Shown in pieces: positions 42,792 through 52,723 of a stretch of DNA of 64,000 nt. Made by a program: the position numbers and the translations under genes. The DNA is taken from the NCBI GenBank assembly GCA_900470155.1, contig UBZT01000028.1, forward strand, positions 1 to 64,000, in the 5' to 3' direction. Each line of letters begins with the position of its first letter. Within the stretch, counting starts at the first letter, position 1. Below the pieces are notes generated by a model. The model ran no database searches and was not told the DNA's origin. It saw nothing but the letters and a program-made list of their open reading frames with translations. Source of the DNA: Hyphomicrobiales bacterium (GTDB lineage Bacteria; Pseudomonadota; Alphaproteobacteria; Rhizobiales; Rhizobiaceae).

Positions 42792-43979
42792 CTAGAAGAA
42801 TGCCTGGATGCCAGTCTGGGCACGACCGAGAATCAGAGCATGCACATCATGCGTTCCTTCGTAGGTGTTGACCGTCTCGAGATTCTGCGCATGGCGCATG
42901 ACGTGATATTCGATCTGGATGCCGTTGCCGCCATGCATGTCGCGCGACATGCGGGCGATATCGAGCGCCTTGCCGCAATTGTTGCGCTTGACGATCGAGA
43001 TCATTTCGGGGGCGAACTTGTGTTCGTCGATCAGCCGCCCGACGCGCAGCGACGCAAGCAGGCCGAGCGAGATTTCCGTCTGCATGTCGGCGAGCTTCTT
43101 CTGAAAGAGCTGCGTACCGGCCAGCGGCTTGCCGAACTGCTTGCGATCGAGGCCGTATTGGAGCGAACGGTGCCAGCAATCTTCGGCAGCCCCCAGCACA
43201 CCCCAGGAAATGCCGTAACGGGCGCGGTTGAGGCAGCCGAACGGACCCTTCAGGCCGGACACATTCGGCAGCAGCGCATCTTCGCCGACTTCAACACTGT
43301 CCATGACGATTTCACCGGTCACCGAAGCGCGCAGCGACAGCTTGCCGCCGATCTTCGGTGCCGACAGTCCCTTCATGCCCTTTTCCAGCACGAATCCGCG
43401 AATTTCTCCGCCATGCGCTTCCGATTTCGCCCAAATGACAAAGACATCGGCGATCGGTGCGTTCGAGATCCACATCTTCGAACCCTTGAGGCAATAGCCC
43501 CCTTCGATCTTTTCGGCCCGCGTCTTCATGCCACCCGGGTCGGAGCCGGCATCCGGTTCGGTCAGGCCGAAGCAGCCGATCAACTCGCCCGAGACGAGAC
43601 CCGGCAGATACTTGTCCTTCTGCTCTTCCGAGCCATAGGCATAGATCGGATAGATCACCAGCGATGACTGCACGCTCATCATCGAACGGTAGCCGGAATC
43701 CACCCGTTCGATCTCGCGCGCCACCAGACCATAGGACACGTAATTGGCCCCAGCTGCACCATATTTTTCCGGCAGCGTCACGCCCAGCAGGCCCGCCTGC
43801 CCCATCAGCCTGAACAGCTCAGGCTCGACGGTTTCGCCGAGATAAGCCTCATTGATCCGAGGCGCGAGTTCCGCCTTGGCGAAAGCTGCGGCCGCATCCT
43901 GGATCATCCGCTCGTCTTCGTTGAGCAGATCGGACATCAGGAAGGGATCGCTCCAGGAAAAGGGCTGCATCTCGCTCAT
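42792..43979 (-). CDS. gcdH: glutaryl-CoA dehydrogenase
   Basis: FAD enzyme that oxidises and decarboxylates glutaryl-CoA to crotonyl-CoA, the late step of lysine, tryptophan and pipecolate breakdown. The 395-residue protein matches the family along its length. Distinctive are FGLTEPDAGSDPGGMKTRA, the substrate region FGCLNRARYGISWGVLGAAE and the C-terminal catalytic-base segment NTYEGTHDVHALILGRAQTG, nearly identical to the mammalian enzyme. It is divergent from a LysR gene whose relatives regulate it (GcdR type). Confidence 0.95.
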   Translation of the reverse strand: MSEMQPFSWSDPFLMSDLLNEDERMIQDAAAAFAKAELAPRINEAYLGETVEPELFRLMGQAGLLGVTLPEKYGAAGANYVSYGLVAREIERVDSGYRSMMSVQSSLVIYPIYAYGSEEQKDKYLPGLVSGELIGCFGLTEPDAGSDPGGMKTRAEKIEGGYCLKGSKMWISNAPIADVFVIWAKSEAHGGEIRGFVLEKGMKGLSAPKIGGKLSLRASVTGEIVMDSVEVGEDALLPNVSGLKGPFGCLNRARYGISWGVLGAAEDCWHRSLQYGLDRKQFGKPLAGTQLFQKKLADMQTEISLGLLASLRVGRLIDEHKFAPEMISIVKRNNCGKALDIARMSRDMHGGNGIQIEYHVMRHAQNLETVNTYEGTHDVHALILGRAQTGIQAFF

Positions 43980-44077
43980 GGCTTGGTATCCTCATTCGGT
44001 TTTGCAGCATTTTGCTCATGGCTAGCACAAAAACAAGCCATGTTTACTCATGCAGCTATTAGGTCTAATCATGACGA

Positions 44078-45004
44078 ATGCTCACACATCAACGCCGCTT
44101 CCTGCCATCGACCAGCGCGCTCGCCGCCTTCGATTCCGTTGCAAAGCTCGGCAGCTTCTCCGCCGCCGCCAGCGAACTCGCCCTGACGCAAGGCGCGATC
44201 AGTCGCCAGATCGGCTTGCTGGAGGACCAGCTCGGCGTCAAGTTGTTCGAACGTACCAATCGCGGCGTCGAGTTGACCGCCATTGGTCGCAACTATGCCA
44301 AGGGCATTGGCGACGCGCTGGCGACCATCCGCACCCTCTCGCTGGAAGCCATGGCCACCCGCGACGATACCCATCTCAGGCTCGCCATCCTGCCGACCTT
44401 CGGCACCCGTTGGCTGATGCCGCGCATTCCCGACTTCCTGCAGCGCAACCCCGCCGTCATCATCGACTTCGCCACCCGCATCGGCCAGTTCGAATTCGAG
44501 GGTTCCGGCCTCGACGCCGCTATCCATATCGGCGAGCCGAACTGGCCTGGTACCGATTGCCAATTCCTGATGCAGGAAATGGTGGCGCCCGTTTGCAGCC
44601 CGACATTCCTCGATCAAAACCCGGTAAACCGTCCTGAAGATCTTCTGAGCAAACCGCTTTTCGACATGGCTTCGCGCCCGCGCGCGTGGCAGCAATGGTT
44701 CGCAAGTCTCGATATTGCCGACGGACGGGGCGGCGGCATGCGTTTCGAGCAGTTTTCCAATGTGGTTCAGGCCTGCCTGGCCGGCCTTGGCATCGCCCTT
44801 GTCCCAACCTTCCTGATCGAGCCCGAACTGGCCAGTGGCCAGTTGGTGCGCGCCTGGAAACACGAAGTCAAAAGCGCCAGCGCCTACTATCTCGTCCGAC
44901 CATTGTCGAAGATGGCCTACGCGCCGGCAAGCGCCTTTTCCGCATGGATTCTTGAACAGGCAAGGGAGTTTAGCGCTACGCGCAACGAGGCGCAGAAGAT
45001 CTAG
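44078..45004 (+). CDS. LysR-family regulator, GcdR-like
   Basis: A 308-residue regulator divergent from gcdH with about 100 bases between. The helix-turn-helix (ALAAFDSVAKLGSFSAAASE ... LTQGAISRQIGLLEDQLG) and GcvA-type effector domain (LAILPTFGTRWLMPRIPDF, GLDAAIHIGEPNWPGTDC) are clear. It closely parallels the LysR at 25934 in both halves, suggesting a shared ancestor and related effectors such as glutarate or 2-aminoadipate derivatives. The start at 44078 gives a standard LysR N-terminus. It most likely controls gcdH. Confidence 0.92.
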   Translation: MLTHQRRFLPSTSALAAFDSVAKLGSFSAAASELALTQGAISRQIGLLEDQLGVKLFERTNRGVELTAIGRNYAKGIGDALATIRTLSLEAMATRDDTHLRLAILPTFGTRWLMPRIPDFLQRNPAVIIDFATRIGQFEFEGSGLDAAIHIGEPNWPGTDCQFLMQEMVAPVCSPTFLDQNPVNRPEDLLSKPLFDMASRPRAWQQWFASLDIADGRGGGMRFEQFSNVVQACLAGLGIALVPTFLIEPELASGQLVRAWKHEVKSASAYYLVRPLSKMAYAPASAFSAWILEQAREFSATRNEAQKI

Positions 45005-45113
45005 GAACCTTTACAGGTCACATCGACCGGCTGTAACCGGTGCCGATTGACAAGCCACTGACATGGACCAAGAGTACTTTCGAATAGGCTCGCACAGCCT
45101 TGGGGAGAGAACC

Positions 45114-48100
45114 ATGTTCAAGCATCTGTCAAATGCCGCCATTGCACTAGCGCTGGGCCTCGTCACCCTTGTGCCAGCCGCGGTTGCGCAGGACAGCCGC
45201 AGCATCGAAACCGTTCAGGACGGCGATTACTTCGGCTTCGATCTTCGCACGGAAAAGAACGTTTCCCTGGACGAGTGCGAAGCAAGCTGCATTGCCGATG
45301 GCTCCTGCCGCGCCTTTACCTACAATCCTAAGGTCCAGTGGTGCTTTCTCAAGTCCGACTATGACCAGTTGAACACATTCGTCGGTGCTGTCGCTGGCCG
45401 TATCGTCGAAAACGTGGCTGAAGCCGACATCGGTGCGCCGCCGCGCCTGCCGTTCCTCTCAGAACAGCTTTTGACCGATGCACGCGATCAGCGCGCCAAC
45501 CTGACCCTGCCCGAGGAACAGAGCGGCCTCGGCCGTGAAAACCTGATCGACACGGCGCGTGTGGCCTTCACCAGCGGCAACCTCGACGCGGCCTTAGTCG
45601 CCCTGAAAGGCGCGCTGTCGATCGATCCGGATGATGCAGCGACTTGGCTTGAAATGGCCCGCTTCGCCAATTCCGTCACCGGCAATACCAGCTATGCCGG
45701 CGAAGCCGTGATGGCGTCGATCAACGGCTACCAGCTGACCCGTGGCGCCTCAACGCGCGCCGAAGCTTTGGCGTCGATGGCCAGAGGCCTCGACAACTCG
45801 GAAAACTACCGCGCCGCGATCAACGCCTACAAGGCCAGTCTCGAACTGGCATCAAGCCCGGCAATCCAGGCAGAGCTCGGCGAGCTGCGCGCCCGCAAAG
45901 GGTTTCGTGTCGTTGGCAATACGGTCGATTCCGACAGCGCCAATCCGCGTGTCTGCGTCGAATTCTCGGAACAATTGGTCAAGCGGGGCGTCGATTACAC
46001 GCCGTTCGTGACGCTGGATGGCAAGGCACCGAAAGCCCTCGAAGCGAAGAACAGCCAGATCTGCGTCGAAGGTCTTGAGCACGGCGGTCGCTACAAGCTC
46101 GCCATTCGTGCCGGCCTGCCTTCGTCCGTCGATGAAAGTCTGGACGCCCCGGTCGAGCTCGATCTCTATGTCCGCGACCGCACATCCACCGTGCGCTTCA
46201 CCGGCGACAGTTTCGTCCTGCCATCGACCGCCCGTCGCGGCATTCCGCTGGTGTCGGTCAACAGCGACAGCGCCAAGCTCGAACTCTACCGCATCGGCGA
46301 CCGCAACATCGCCCCGCTTCTGGCCGCCTCGCAATTCCTCACCCAGCTCGACGGCTATGGCGCAAGCCGCGTGCGCGATGAAACCGGTGAACTCGTCTGG
46401 CAGGGCACGATCGACATCGCCAACGACATCAACAAGGAAGTCGTCACCAGCATTCCGGTTGACGAGGCACTGCCGACCCGCAAGCCCGGCATCTATGTGC
46501 TGACCGCCGTCTCCCCGACCTCGGCGAGCGAGGACTGGGATAGCCGCGCCACCCAGTGGTTCGTTGTCTCCGACATCGGCCTCTCTACCTTCGCCGGCAC
46601 CGATGCCCTGCACGTATTTGCCCGCTCGCTGGCAACCGCTGCACCGCTGGAAGGCGTCGAACTGCAACTGATTGCCAAGAACAACGAGATTTTGGCAACG
46701 GCGACAACAGACTCGAATGGTAAGGCCCAGTTCGATGCCGGCCTGATGCGCTCAGGCGCCGCCCTTGCTCCGGCCGTGATTGCCGCCCGCAAGGGCGAAG
46801 ACGACAACGTTTTCCTCGACATGACCCGCGCCGGCTTCGATCTGTCCGACCGCGGCGTCACCGGCCGCCCGGCACCGGGCCCGGTCGATATCCTGTCCTG
46901 GACCGAGCGCGGCATCTATCGCCCCGGCGAAACCGTGCACGCGGCAGCCCTTGCCCGCGATACTGAAGCCGATGCGATCGGTGGACTGCCGCTCACATTC
47001 ATCTTCTCCCGCCCCGACGGCGTCGAATTCCGCCGCATGGCCGTGACCAGCGAGACGCTCGGCGGTTATGCCGTGGATCTACCGCTGCTCGCCAATTCCA
47101 TGCGCGGCACCTGGACAGTCGCGATCCACACCGATCCGAAGAAGGCTGCGATCGCACAGTCATCGTTTCTGGTCGATGATTTTGTCCCCGATCGGCTCGA
47201 TTTCGACGTGACCAGCGAAGCAACAAGCGTCTCGCCGGATGAGACATTCACCGTTGCCGTCGACGGCCGATATCTCTACGGCGCCCCGGCGGCCGGCCTG
47301 AGCCTGGAGGGCGAGGTCAACATCCGCCCGACCACCAGCAACCCGGCCTATGAGCGCTACATATTCGGCCTGTCCGATGAGGAAGAGGCGGAGGATGTCC
47401 GCATTCCGCTGGAACAGCTGGAGCCACTGGACGACGATGGCAAGACTGCCATCGAGGTAACCGTGTCCGACCTGCCGTCAACCACCAGGATGCTCAACGC
47501 CGAAGTGGTTCTGCGCCTGCGTGAAGGCGGCGGCCGGGCCGTCGAACGCAAACTGACCGTGCCGGTTCAGTCGGAGACCATCCTGATCGGCATCAAGCCG
47601 GAGTTCTCCGGCGAGCTTGCCGAAAACTCCAACGCCGCGTTCAATCTGATCGCCGTTGGTCCCGACGGCCAGAAACATGCGATGCCCGGGGCACGCTGGA
47701 AGCTGGTCAAGCTCGAACAGAATTACCAATGGTATCGCGAGGGGGCATCCTGGCGCTACGAACCGATCACCACGACCACACAAGTCGCCGACGGCACGAT
47801 CGACATCACCGCCGAGGGCACAGCCCTTTCCGTTCCCGTCGCCTGGGGTCGCCATCGTCTCGAGATCGAGCAGGCGGGCGCCAATGGTGCCGCCTCCAGC
47901 ACCGAATTCGATGCCGGCTGGTTCGTCTCCGCCAGCTCGACGGAAACCCCGGATGCGTTGGAAATTGGCCTCGACAAGCAGGCCTACACGGTCGGCGACA
48001 CCGCAAAACTCAAGATCTCGCCTCGCTTTGCCGGCCAGGTTCTGGTGACCATCGGCACCGACAGCCTCGTCACGTCGCAGACGGCAGACGTTCCTGTCGG

Positions 48101-50567
48101 CGGCACGGAAATCGAAGTCCCGGTTACCGCCGAATTCGGCGCCGGCTCCTATGTCACCGCCACGCTGTTCCGTCCCGGCGACGCCGAGGAAAGCCGCATG
48201 CCCGCCCGCGCTATCGGCATCACCTGGCTCAGCGTCGATCCCGGCGCCGACAAGCTGGCGGTCAAACTGACACCGCCGGAACAGACCCTGCCCCGACAGC
48301 CGCTGGACATCCCGATCGAGGTTGCAGGTGCAGGCATCGGCGAGGAAGCCTATGTCATGGTCGCCGCTGTCGATGTCGGCATTCTCAACCTGACCGGTTA
48401 CAAGGCGCCCGACCCGGAAACCTATTATTTCGGCCAGCGCCGCCTCGGCATCGAATTGCGCGACCTCTATGGTCGCCTGATTGACGGCTCGCTCGGCGCG
48501 ACAGGACGGCTGCGCACTGGCGGCGATGGCGGTCAGGTGGCGCTCTCCGGCAACCCGCCGAAGGAAAAGCTGGTCGCCTTCTTCTCCGGTCCCGTGAAAC
48601 TCGATGCCGATGGCAAGGCGACCGTCTCCTTCGACATCCCGCAATTCAATGGCACGGCCCGTGTGATGGCCGTCGCCTGGTCGAAGAGCGGCGTCGGCCA
48701 CGCCGAAACCGATGTCGTCATCCGCGATCCGGTCGTCGTCACCGCCAGCATGCCGAAATTCCTCGCACCGGGCGACAGCGCCAATCTACGCCTCGACATC
48801 GCGGCAACCGATGCACCGACCGGAAACTACACACTGGCCGTCAGCAGCAACGAGCCTGTTGACGTTGATCCGTCGGGAGCGACGCAGCAGGTTGCGCTGA
48901 CCGCCGGCAAGACCACCACCGTGACAATCCCGCTGACGGCGGCAACGCCGGGCCAGGGCGCGATTGATATCGCGCTGTCCGGTGCTGATGGTCTTGCCGT
49001 CAGCCAGTCACTTGACCTGATTGTGCGCCCCTCGACCTTGCCGATTACCGAGCGTCAAGTCGTGGCACTTGCCCCCGGCCAGAGCCTGACGATCAGCGGC
49101 GACCTGCTCGCCGACAGCATCCTGCAGGATGCGTCCGTCAGCCTGAATGTCTCGCGCGCCAGTTTCGACGTGCCGGCACTGCTGATGGCACTCGACCGCT
49201 ATCCCTATGGCTGCGCCGAGCAGACGACAAGCCGCGCCCTGCCGCTGCTCTATTTCGACGAACTCGCCAAGCTCTCCGGCCTGCCGGAAGACGAGGCGAT
49301 CAACAAGCGCGTACAGGATGCCATCTACCGCGTGCTCGCCTACCAGTCCTCCAGCGGTTCCTTCGGCCTCTGGGCACCGGGCTCGGAAAGCCTCTGGCTC
49401 GACGCCTATGTCTCCGACTTCCTCACCCGCGCTCGCGAAAAGAAATACGACGTGCCGGAAGAAGCCCTCGTCCAGGCGCTGCAGAACCTTCAGAACCGCA
49501 TCGCCTATGACACCGACATCAAGAGCCGCGGCAACGAGATCGCCTATTCGCTCTATGTGCTGGCCCGCAACCGCAAGGCATCGCTGAGCGACCTGCGCTA
49601 TTATGCAGACACGATGCTGCAGGACTTCCCGACCCCTCTGTCCAAGGCGCATCTGGCCGCGGCACTTTCACTCTATGGCGACGCGGAACGCTCCAGCAAC
49701 ACCTTCCTCGACGCGGCCGGCATGTCGGAACAGGCGAGGATTTCGAAGGTCAGCTTCGTACGCTCGGACTACGGCTCTCAACTTCGCGACAGCGCCGGTG
49801 TTTTGGCCCTTGCCGCCGAAGCCCGTCCCGTTCCGCCGGTTTTGCCGATCCTCGCCAAACTCGTCGCCAATGAATGGAACGAGAAGCAGGTGCTGAGCAC
49901 ACAGGAGCAAACCTGGATGTTGCTCGCCGCCCGTGCCTTGCAACAGGATGACGACGGTCTGAAACTGGAGGTCAACGGCGGTGTCCGCGAGGGTGCCTAT
50001 GCAGCGACAATGCCGGGCGAGGCGCTTCTGCAATCGCCGGTGACGCTAACCAACCGCAGCAATGATCCGGTCAGCGCGGCGATTACCACGGTGGCGGCTC
50101 CCGTCGAGGCGCCTGCCGCCGGCGGCAGCGGCTTCGACATCACGCGCACCTATTACACGCTGGATGGCGAGGAAGCCAACATCACGGAGGCACAACAGAA
50201 CACGCGTTATGTCGTTGTCCTGACGGTCACGGAATCGGATGACTGGCCAGCCCAGCTGATGGTCACCGACCTCTTGCCGGCAGGTTTCGAAATCGACAAT
50301 CCGAGCCTCGTCGACAGTGCAACACTCAGCAATTTCGAGTGGATCGGACAAACCCAGGCAGCCCATCTCGAATTCCGCAGCGATCGCTTCGTCGCAGCAC
50401 TCGACCGCCAGGCAGACGACAACAGCGAGATTACGCTGGCTTATGTCGTGCGCGCCGTGTCGCCCGGCACATTCGCCCTGCCGGCGGCATCGGTCGAGGA
50501 TATGTATCGTCCCCAGTTGTCGGCACGCACGGCGGCCGGCAATATGAGCGTATCTGTGGCCGAGTGA
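45114..50567 (+). CDS. bacterial alpha-2-macroglobulin with N-terminal PAN/Apple domain
   Basis: A 1817-residue periplasmic protease trap. A cleavable signal peptide (ending AVAQ) lacks a lipobox cysteine, unlike Escherichia coli YfhM. Residues about 25-100 form a PAN/Apple-type domain with four cysteines (DECEASCIADGSCRAFTYNP). TPR-like and macroglobulin domains follow, a bait region lies mid-protein, and the thioester motif is intact at Cys1367 (YPYGCAEQTTS). When a protease cuts the bait, the thioester binds it covalently. The ATG at 45114 follows GGGGAGAGA. Its stop overlaps the start of the PBP1C gene, the classical pairing for defence and repair of damaged envelope. Confidence 0.92.
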   Translation: MFKHLSNAAIALALGLVTLVPAAVAQDSRSIETVQDGDYFGFDLRTEKNVSLDECEASCIADGSCRAFTYNPKVQWCFLKSDYDQLNTFVGAVAGRIVENVAEADIGAPPRLPFLSEQLLTDARDQRANLTLPEEQSGLGRENLIDTARVAFTSGNLDAALVALKGALSIDPDDAATWLEMARFANSVTGNTSYAGEAVMASINGYQLTRGASTRAEALASMARGLDNSENYRAAINAYKASLELASSPAIQAELGELRARKGFRVVGNTVDSDSANPRVCVEFSEQLVKRGVDYTPFVTLDGKAPKALEAKNSQICVEGLEHGGRYKLAIRAGLPSSVDESLDAPVELDLYVRDRTSTVRFTGDSFVLPSTARRGIPLVSVNSDSAKLELYRIGDRNIAPLLAASQFLTQLDGYGASRVRDETGELVWQGTIDIANDINKEVVTSIPVDEALPTRKPGIYVLTAVSPTSASEDWDSRATQWFVVSDIGLSTFAGTDALHVFARSLATAAPLEGVELQLIAKNNEILATATTDSNGKAQFDAGLMRSGAALAPAVIAARKGEDDNVFLDMTRAGFDLSDRGVTGRPAPGPVDILSWTERGIYRPGETVHAAALARDTEADAIGGLPLTFIFSRPDGVEFRRMAVTSETLGGYAVDLPLLANSMRGTWTVAIHTDPKKAAIAQSSFLVDDFVPDRLDFDVTSEATSVSPDETFTVAVDGRYLYGAPAAGLSLEGEVNIRPTTSNPAYERYIFGLSDEEEAEDVRIPLEQLEPLDDDGKTAIEVTVSDLPSTTRMLNAEVVLRLREGGGRAVERKLTVPVQSETILIGIKPEFSGELAENSNAAFNLIAVGPDGQKHAMPGARWKLVKLEQNYQWYREGASWRYEPITTTTQVADGTIDITAEGTALSVPVAWGRHRLEIEQAGANGAASSTEFDAGWFVSASSTETPDALEIGLDKQAYTVGDTAKLKISPRFAGQVLVTIGTDSLVTSQTADVPVGGTEIEVPVTAEFGAGSYVTATLFRPGDAEESRMPARAIGITWLSVDPGADKLAVKLTPPEQTLPRQPLDIPIEVAGAGIGEEAYVMVAAVDVGILNLTGYKAPDPETYYFGQRRLGIELRDLYGRLIDGSLGATGRLRTGGDGGQVALSGNPPKEKLVAFFSGPVKLDADGKATVSFDIPQFNGTARVMAVAWSKSGVGHAETDVVIRDPVVVTASMPKFLAPGDSANLRLDIAATDAPTGNYTLAVSSNEPVDVDPSGATQQVALTAGKTTTVTIPLTAATPGQGAIDIALSGADGLAVSQSLDLIVRPSTLPITERQVVALAPGQSLTISGDLLADSILQDASVSLNVSRASFDVPALLMALDRYPYGCAEQTTSRALPLLYFDELAKLSGLPEDEAINKRVQDAIYRVLAYQSSSGSFGLWAPGSESLWLDAYVSDFLTRAREKKYDVPEEALVQALQNLQNRIAYDTDIKSRGNEIAYSLYVLARNRKASLSDLRYYADTMLQDFPTPLSKAHLAAALSLYGDAERSSNTFLDAAGMSEQARISKVSFVRSDYGSQLRDSAGVLALAAEARPVPPVLPILAKLVANEWNEKQVLSTQEQTWMLLAARALQQDDDGLKLEVNGGVREGAYAATMPGEALLQSPVTLTNRSNDPVSAAITTVAAPVEAPAAGGSGFDITRTYYTLDGEEANITEAQQNTRYVVVLTVTESDDWPAQLMVTDLLPAGFEIDNPSLVDSATLSNFEWIGQTQAAHLEFRSDRFVAALDRQADDNSEITLAYVVRAVSPGTFALPAASVEDMYRPQLSARTAAGNMSVSVAE

Positions 50568-52654
50568 TGCCGAACTGGCGCGCCTTGACTGTAGGATCGG
50601 CCATGACCGTCAGTTTGACGGTCATGGCCCACTTTGCGCTCGACACCGCCGACCGTCTTTATCCGCCACCGATCGGCCCGGCACATCTGGTGTCCACTGA
50701 AATCCTCGATCGCAACGGCGAATTGCTGCGTGCCTTTGCCACCAGGGATGGCCTTTGGCGACTGAAGACCACAACCGAAGACGTCGATCCGGCTCTGATC
50801 CGCATGCTCCTTGCCTATGAGGATCGCCGATTCGAAAGCCATGCCGGCGTCGACCCGCTGGCGCTCGGCCGCGCCGCCTGGCAACTGGTGACGAACGGCC
50901 GGATCGTTTCCGGTGCCTCGACGCTGTCCATGCAGGTCGCCCGCCTGATCGAACCGCGCCGCGAGCGCTCGGTGACCGCAAAACTCATCCAGATTGCCCG
51001 TGCCCTGCAGCTCGAACGGCGTCTGTCGAAACAGCAGATCCTCGATCTCTACCTCACCCATGCGCCCTATGGCGGCAATCTCGAGGGTGTGCGTGCCGCA
51101 AGCCTCGCCTGGTTCGGCAAGGAGCCGAAACGGCTGACGACGGCGGAAGCGGCTCTTCTCGTCGCCCTGCCCCAGCTTCCAGAACGGCGACGGCCGGATC
51201 GTTTCCCGGATCAGGCCTTGCAGGCCCGCGCACGCGTCCTCGATCGCGCCGCCGAGGCGAAGGTGCTCGAGCAGAGCGAAGTCACCCTTGCTGCAGGTGC
51301 CGAGCTGCCGCGGCAGCGCCGGCAATTGCCAGCCTTGGCCGCTCACCTTGCCGAAGCCGCGCGCCGCAAAGCCCCGCACGCCGAAACGCACCAGACGACG
51401 ATCCTGCGTCCGGTCCAGGCCAAGCTTGAGCAGGTTGCGGTCGAGGCCGTCCGCGATCTCGACCCGAAGGTCTCGCTCGCCTTGCTGATGGCAGATGCCA
51501 CGACCGGCGAGATCGTCGCCGAAGTCGGCGCCGCCAACTATTTCGACGCCAGCCGCGCCGGCTGGATCGACATGACCCGGGCCCAGCGCTCGCCCGGCTC
51601 AACGCTCAAACCCTTCATCTACGGTCTCGCCTTCGAACAGGGCCTGGTGGCGCAGGAGACCATCGTCGAGGATCGCCCGGCAGATTTCTTCGGCTATCGC
51701 CCGAAGAACTTCGACATGCATTACCAGGGTGACGTCAGCATCCGTCAGGCCCTGCAACTGTCGCTGAATGTCCCGGCCGTGCGCCTGCTCGACGGCATCG
51801 GCCCATCGCGACTGATGGTTCGCATGCGCCGCGCGGAAGTCAGGCCGGTGCTGCCGCCAAATGAGGCCCCGGGTCTCGCGATCGCGCTTGGCGGCGTCGG
51901 CATCACGTTGAAGGACCTCGTCCAGCTTTATGCCGGCCTCGCCAATCGCGACCAGCCGGTACAACTGGGTGACGGGATCCGCGAGCAACCCGCTTTGCTG
52001 GAAAACCAGCCGCTGTTCGAACCCATGGCTGCGTGGAATATCGCCGACATCCTCGGTGCCGTCCTGCCACCGGCCGGAAGTCCACCGGCCGGCATCGCCT
52101 ACAAGACCGGCACGAGCTACGGTTACCGTGACGCCTGGTCGGTCGGTTATGACGGAAAATACGTCATGGGCGTCTGGATCGGCCGGCCCGACAACGCCGC
52201 CGTCCCCGGGATCTCCGGCTATGCCACCGCCGCACCGGTTCTCTTTGAAGCCTTCGCCAAATCCGGTCTCGCCGGCACCCCCCTGCCCCGCGCACCCGGC
52301 GGCGCAGCCCGCCTTGCCCAATCCGACTTGCCGATCGGCCTTCGCCGTTTTTCGACAGGCACGAATGGGCTGGTTGCCACCTCCACGCGCGAGCGACCGC
52401 CACAGATCATCTATCCGCCGGAAGGCGCCCAGATCGAACTCGGCAAGGACGCGAGCGGAGCCTTCCGTCCGCTGATCGTCAAGATGCAGGCCGGGCGCGC
52501 GCCTTTTCGCTGGCTGGCCAATGGCAAGCCAATGGACACATCGACGCGCCGTCGCACCGGGGAATGGCAACCGCACGGAACGGGGCAATCCACCCTGACG
52601 GTCATCGACGCCGATGGCCGGGCTGCCAGCGTCAATATCTTCATTCGCTCATAG
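50567..52654 (+). CDS. pbpC: penicillin-binding protein 1C (bifunctional glycosyltransferase/transpeptidase)
   Basis: A 695-residue inner-membrane peptidoglycan synthase. After a signal anchor, the GT51 domain carries its catalytic Glu85 in AYEDRRFESHAGVDP and the GASTLSMQVARL motif. The transpeptidase domain has Ser345 and Lys348 in SPGSTLKPFIYG and KTGTSYGYRDAW. A PBP1C-type C-terminal domain (IYPPEGAQIEL onward) follows. The start at 50567 overlaps the alpha-2-macroglobulin stop by one base (TGATG); an in-frame extension upstream covers that gene's end and is not used. The pair probably repairs cell wall after host or predator attack. Confidence 0.93.
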   Translation: MPNWRALTVGSAMTVSLTVMAHFALDTADRLYPPPIGPAHLVSTEILDRNGELLRAFATRDGLWRLKTTTEDVDPALIRMLLAYEDRRFESHAGVDPLALGRAAWQLVTNGRIVSGASTLSMQVARLIEPRRERSVTAKLIQIARALQLERRLSKQQILDLYLTHAPYGGNLEGVRAASLAWFGKEPKRLTTAEAALLVALPQLPERRRPDRFPDQALQARARVLDRAAEAKVLEQSEVTLAAGAELPRQRRQLPALAAHLAEAARRKAPHAETHQTTILRPVQAKLEQVAVEAVRDLDPKVSLALLMADATTGEIVAEVGAANYFDASRAGWIDMTRAQRSPGSTLKPFIYGLAFEQGLVAQETIVEDRPADFFGYRPKNFDMHYQGDVSIRQALQLSLNVPAVRLLDGIGPSRLMVRMRRAEVRPVLPPNEAPGLAIALGGVGITLKDLVQLYAGLANRDQPVQLGDGIREQPALLENQPLFEPMAAWNIADILGAVLPPAGSPPAGIAYKTGTSYGYRDAWSVGYDGKYVMGVWIGRPDNAAVPGISGYATAAPVLFEAFAKSGLAGTPLPRAPGGAARLAQSDLPIGLRRFSTGTNGLVATSTRERPPQIIYPPEGAQIELGKDASGAFRPLIVKMQAGRAPFRWLANGKPMDTSTRRRTGEWQPHGTGQSTLTVIDADGRAASVNIFIRS

Positions 52655-52655
52655 G

Positions 52656-52723
52656 CTGATGATCCAGTCCCCGGCTGCAAGCGTAACGCTTTCAGGCAGC
52701 CGGTTTGGACGGGAGATCATCAG
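52656..52723 (+). terminator. nested inverted repeats filling the pbpC/52724 gap
   Basis: Outer arms CTGATGATC (52656-52664) and GATCATCAG (52715-52723) enclose CCGGCTGC (52671-52678) / GCAGCCGG (52696-52703), which enclose AAGCG/CGCTT around TAA. TTT follows the inner stem. The inner part is a plausible pbpC terminator; the outer arm runs up to the next start codon and could hide its ribosome site. Confidence 0.6.

Noticed and set aside
47478..48701. 407-codon open frame antisense to the alpha-2-macroglobulin gene
   Set aside because: Shadow frame within a clearly coding plus-strand gene.
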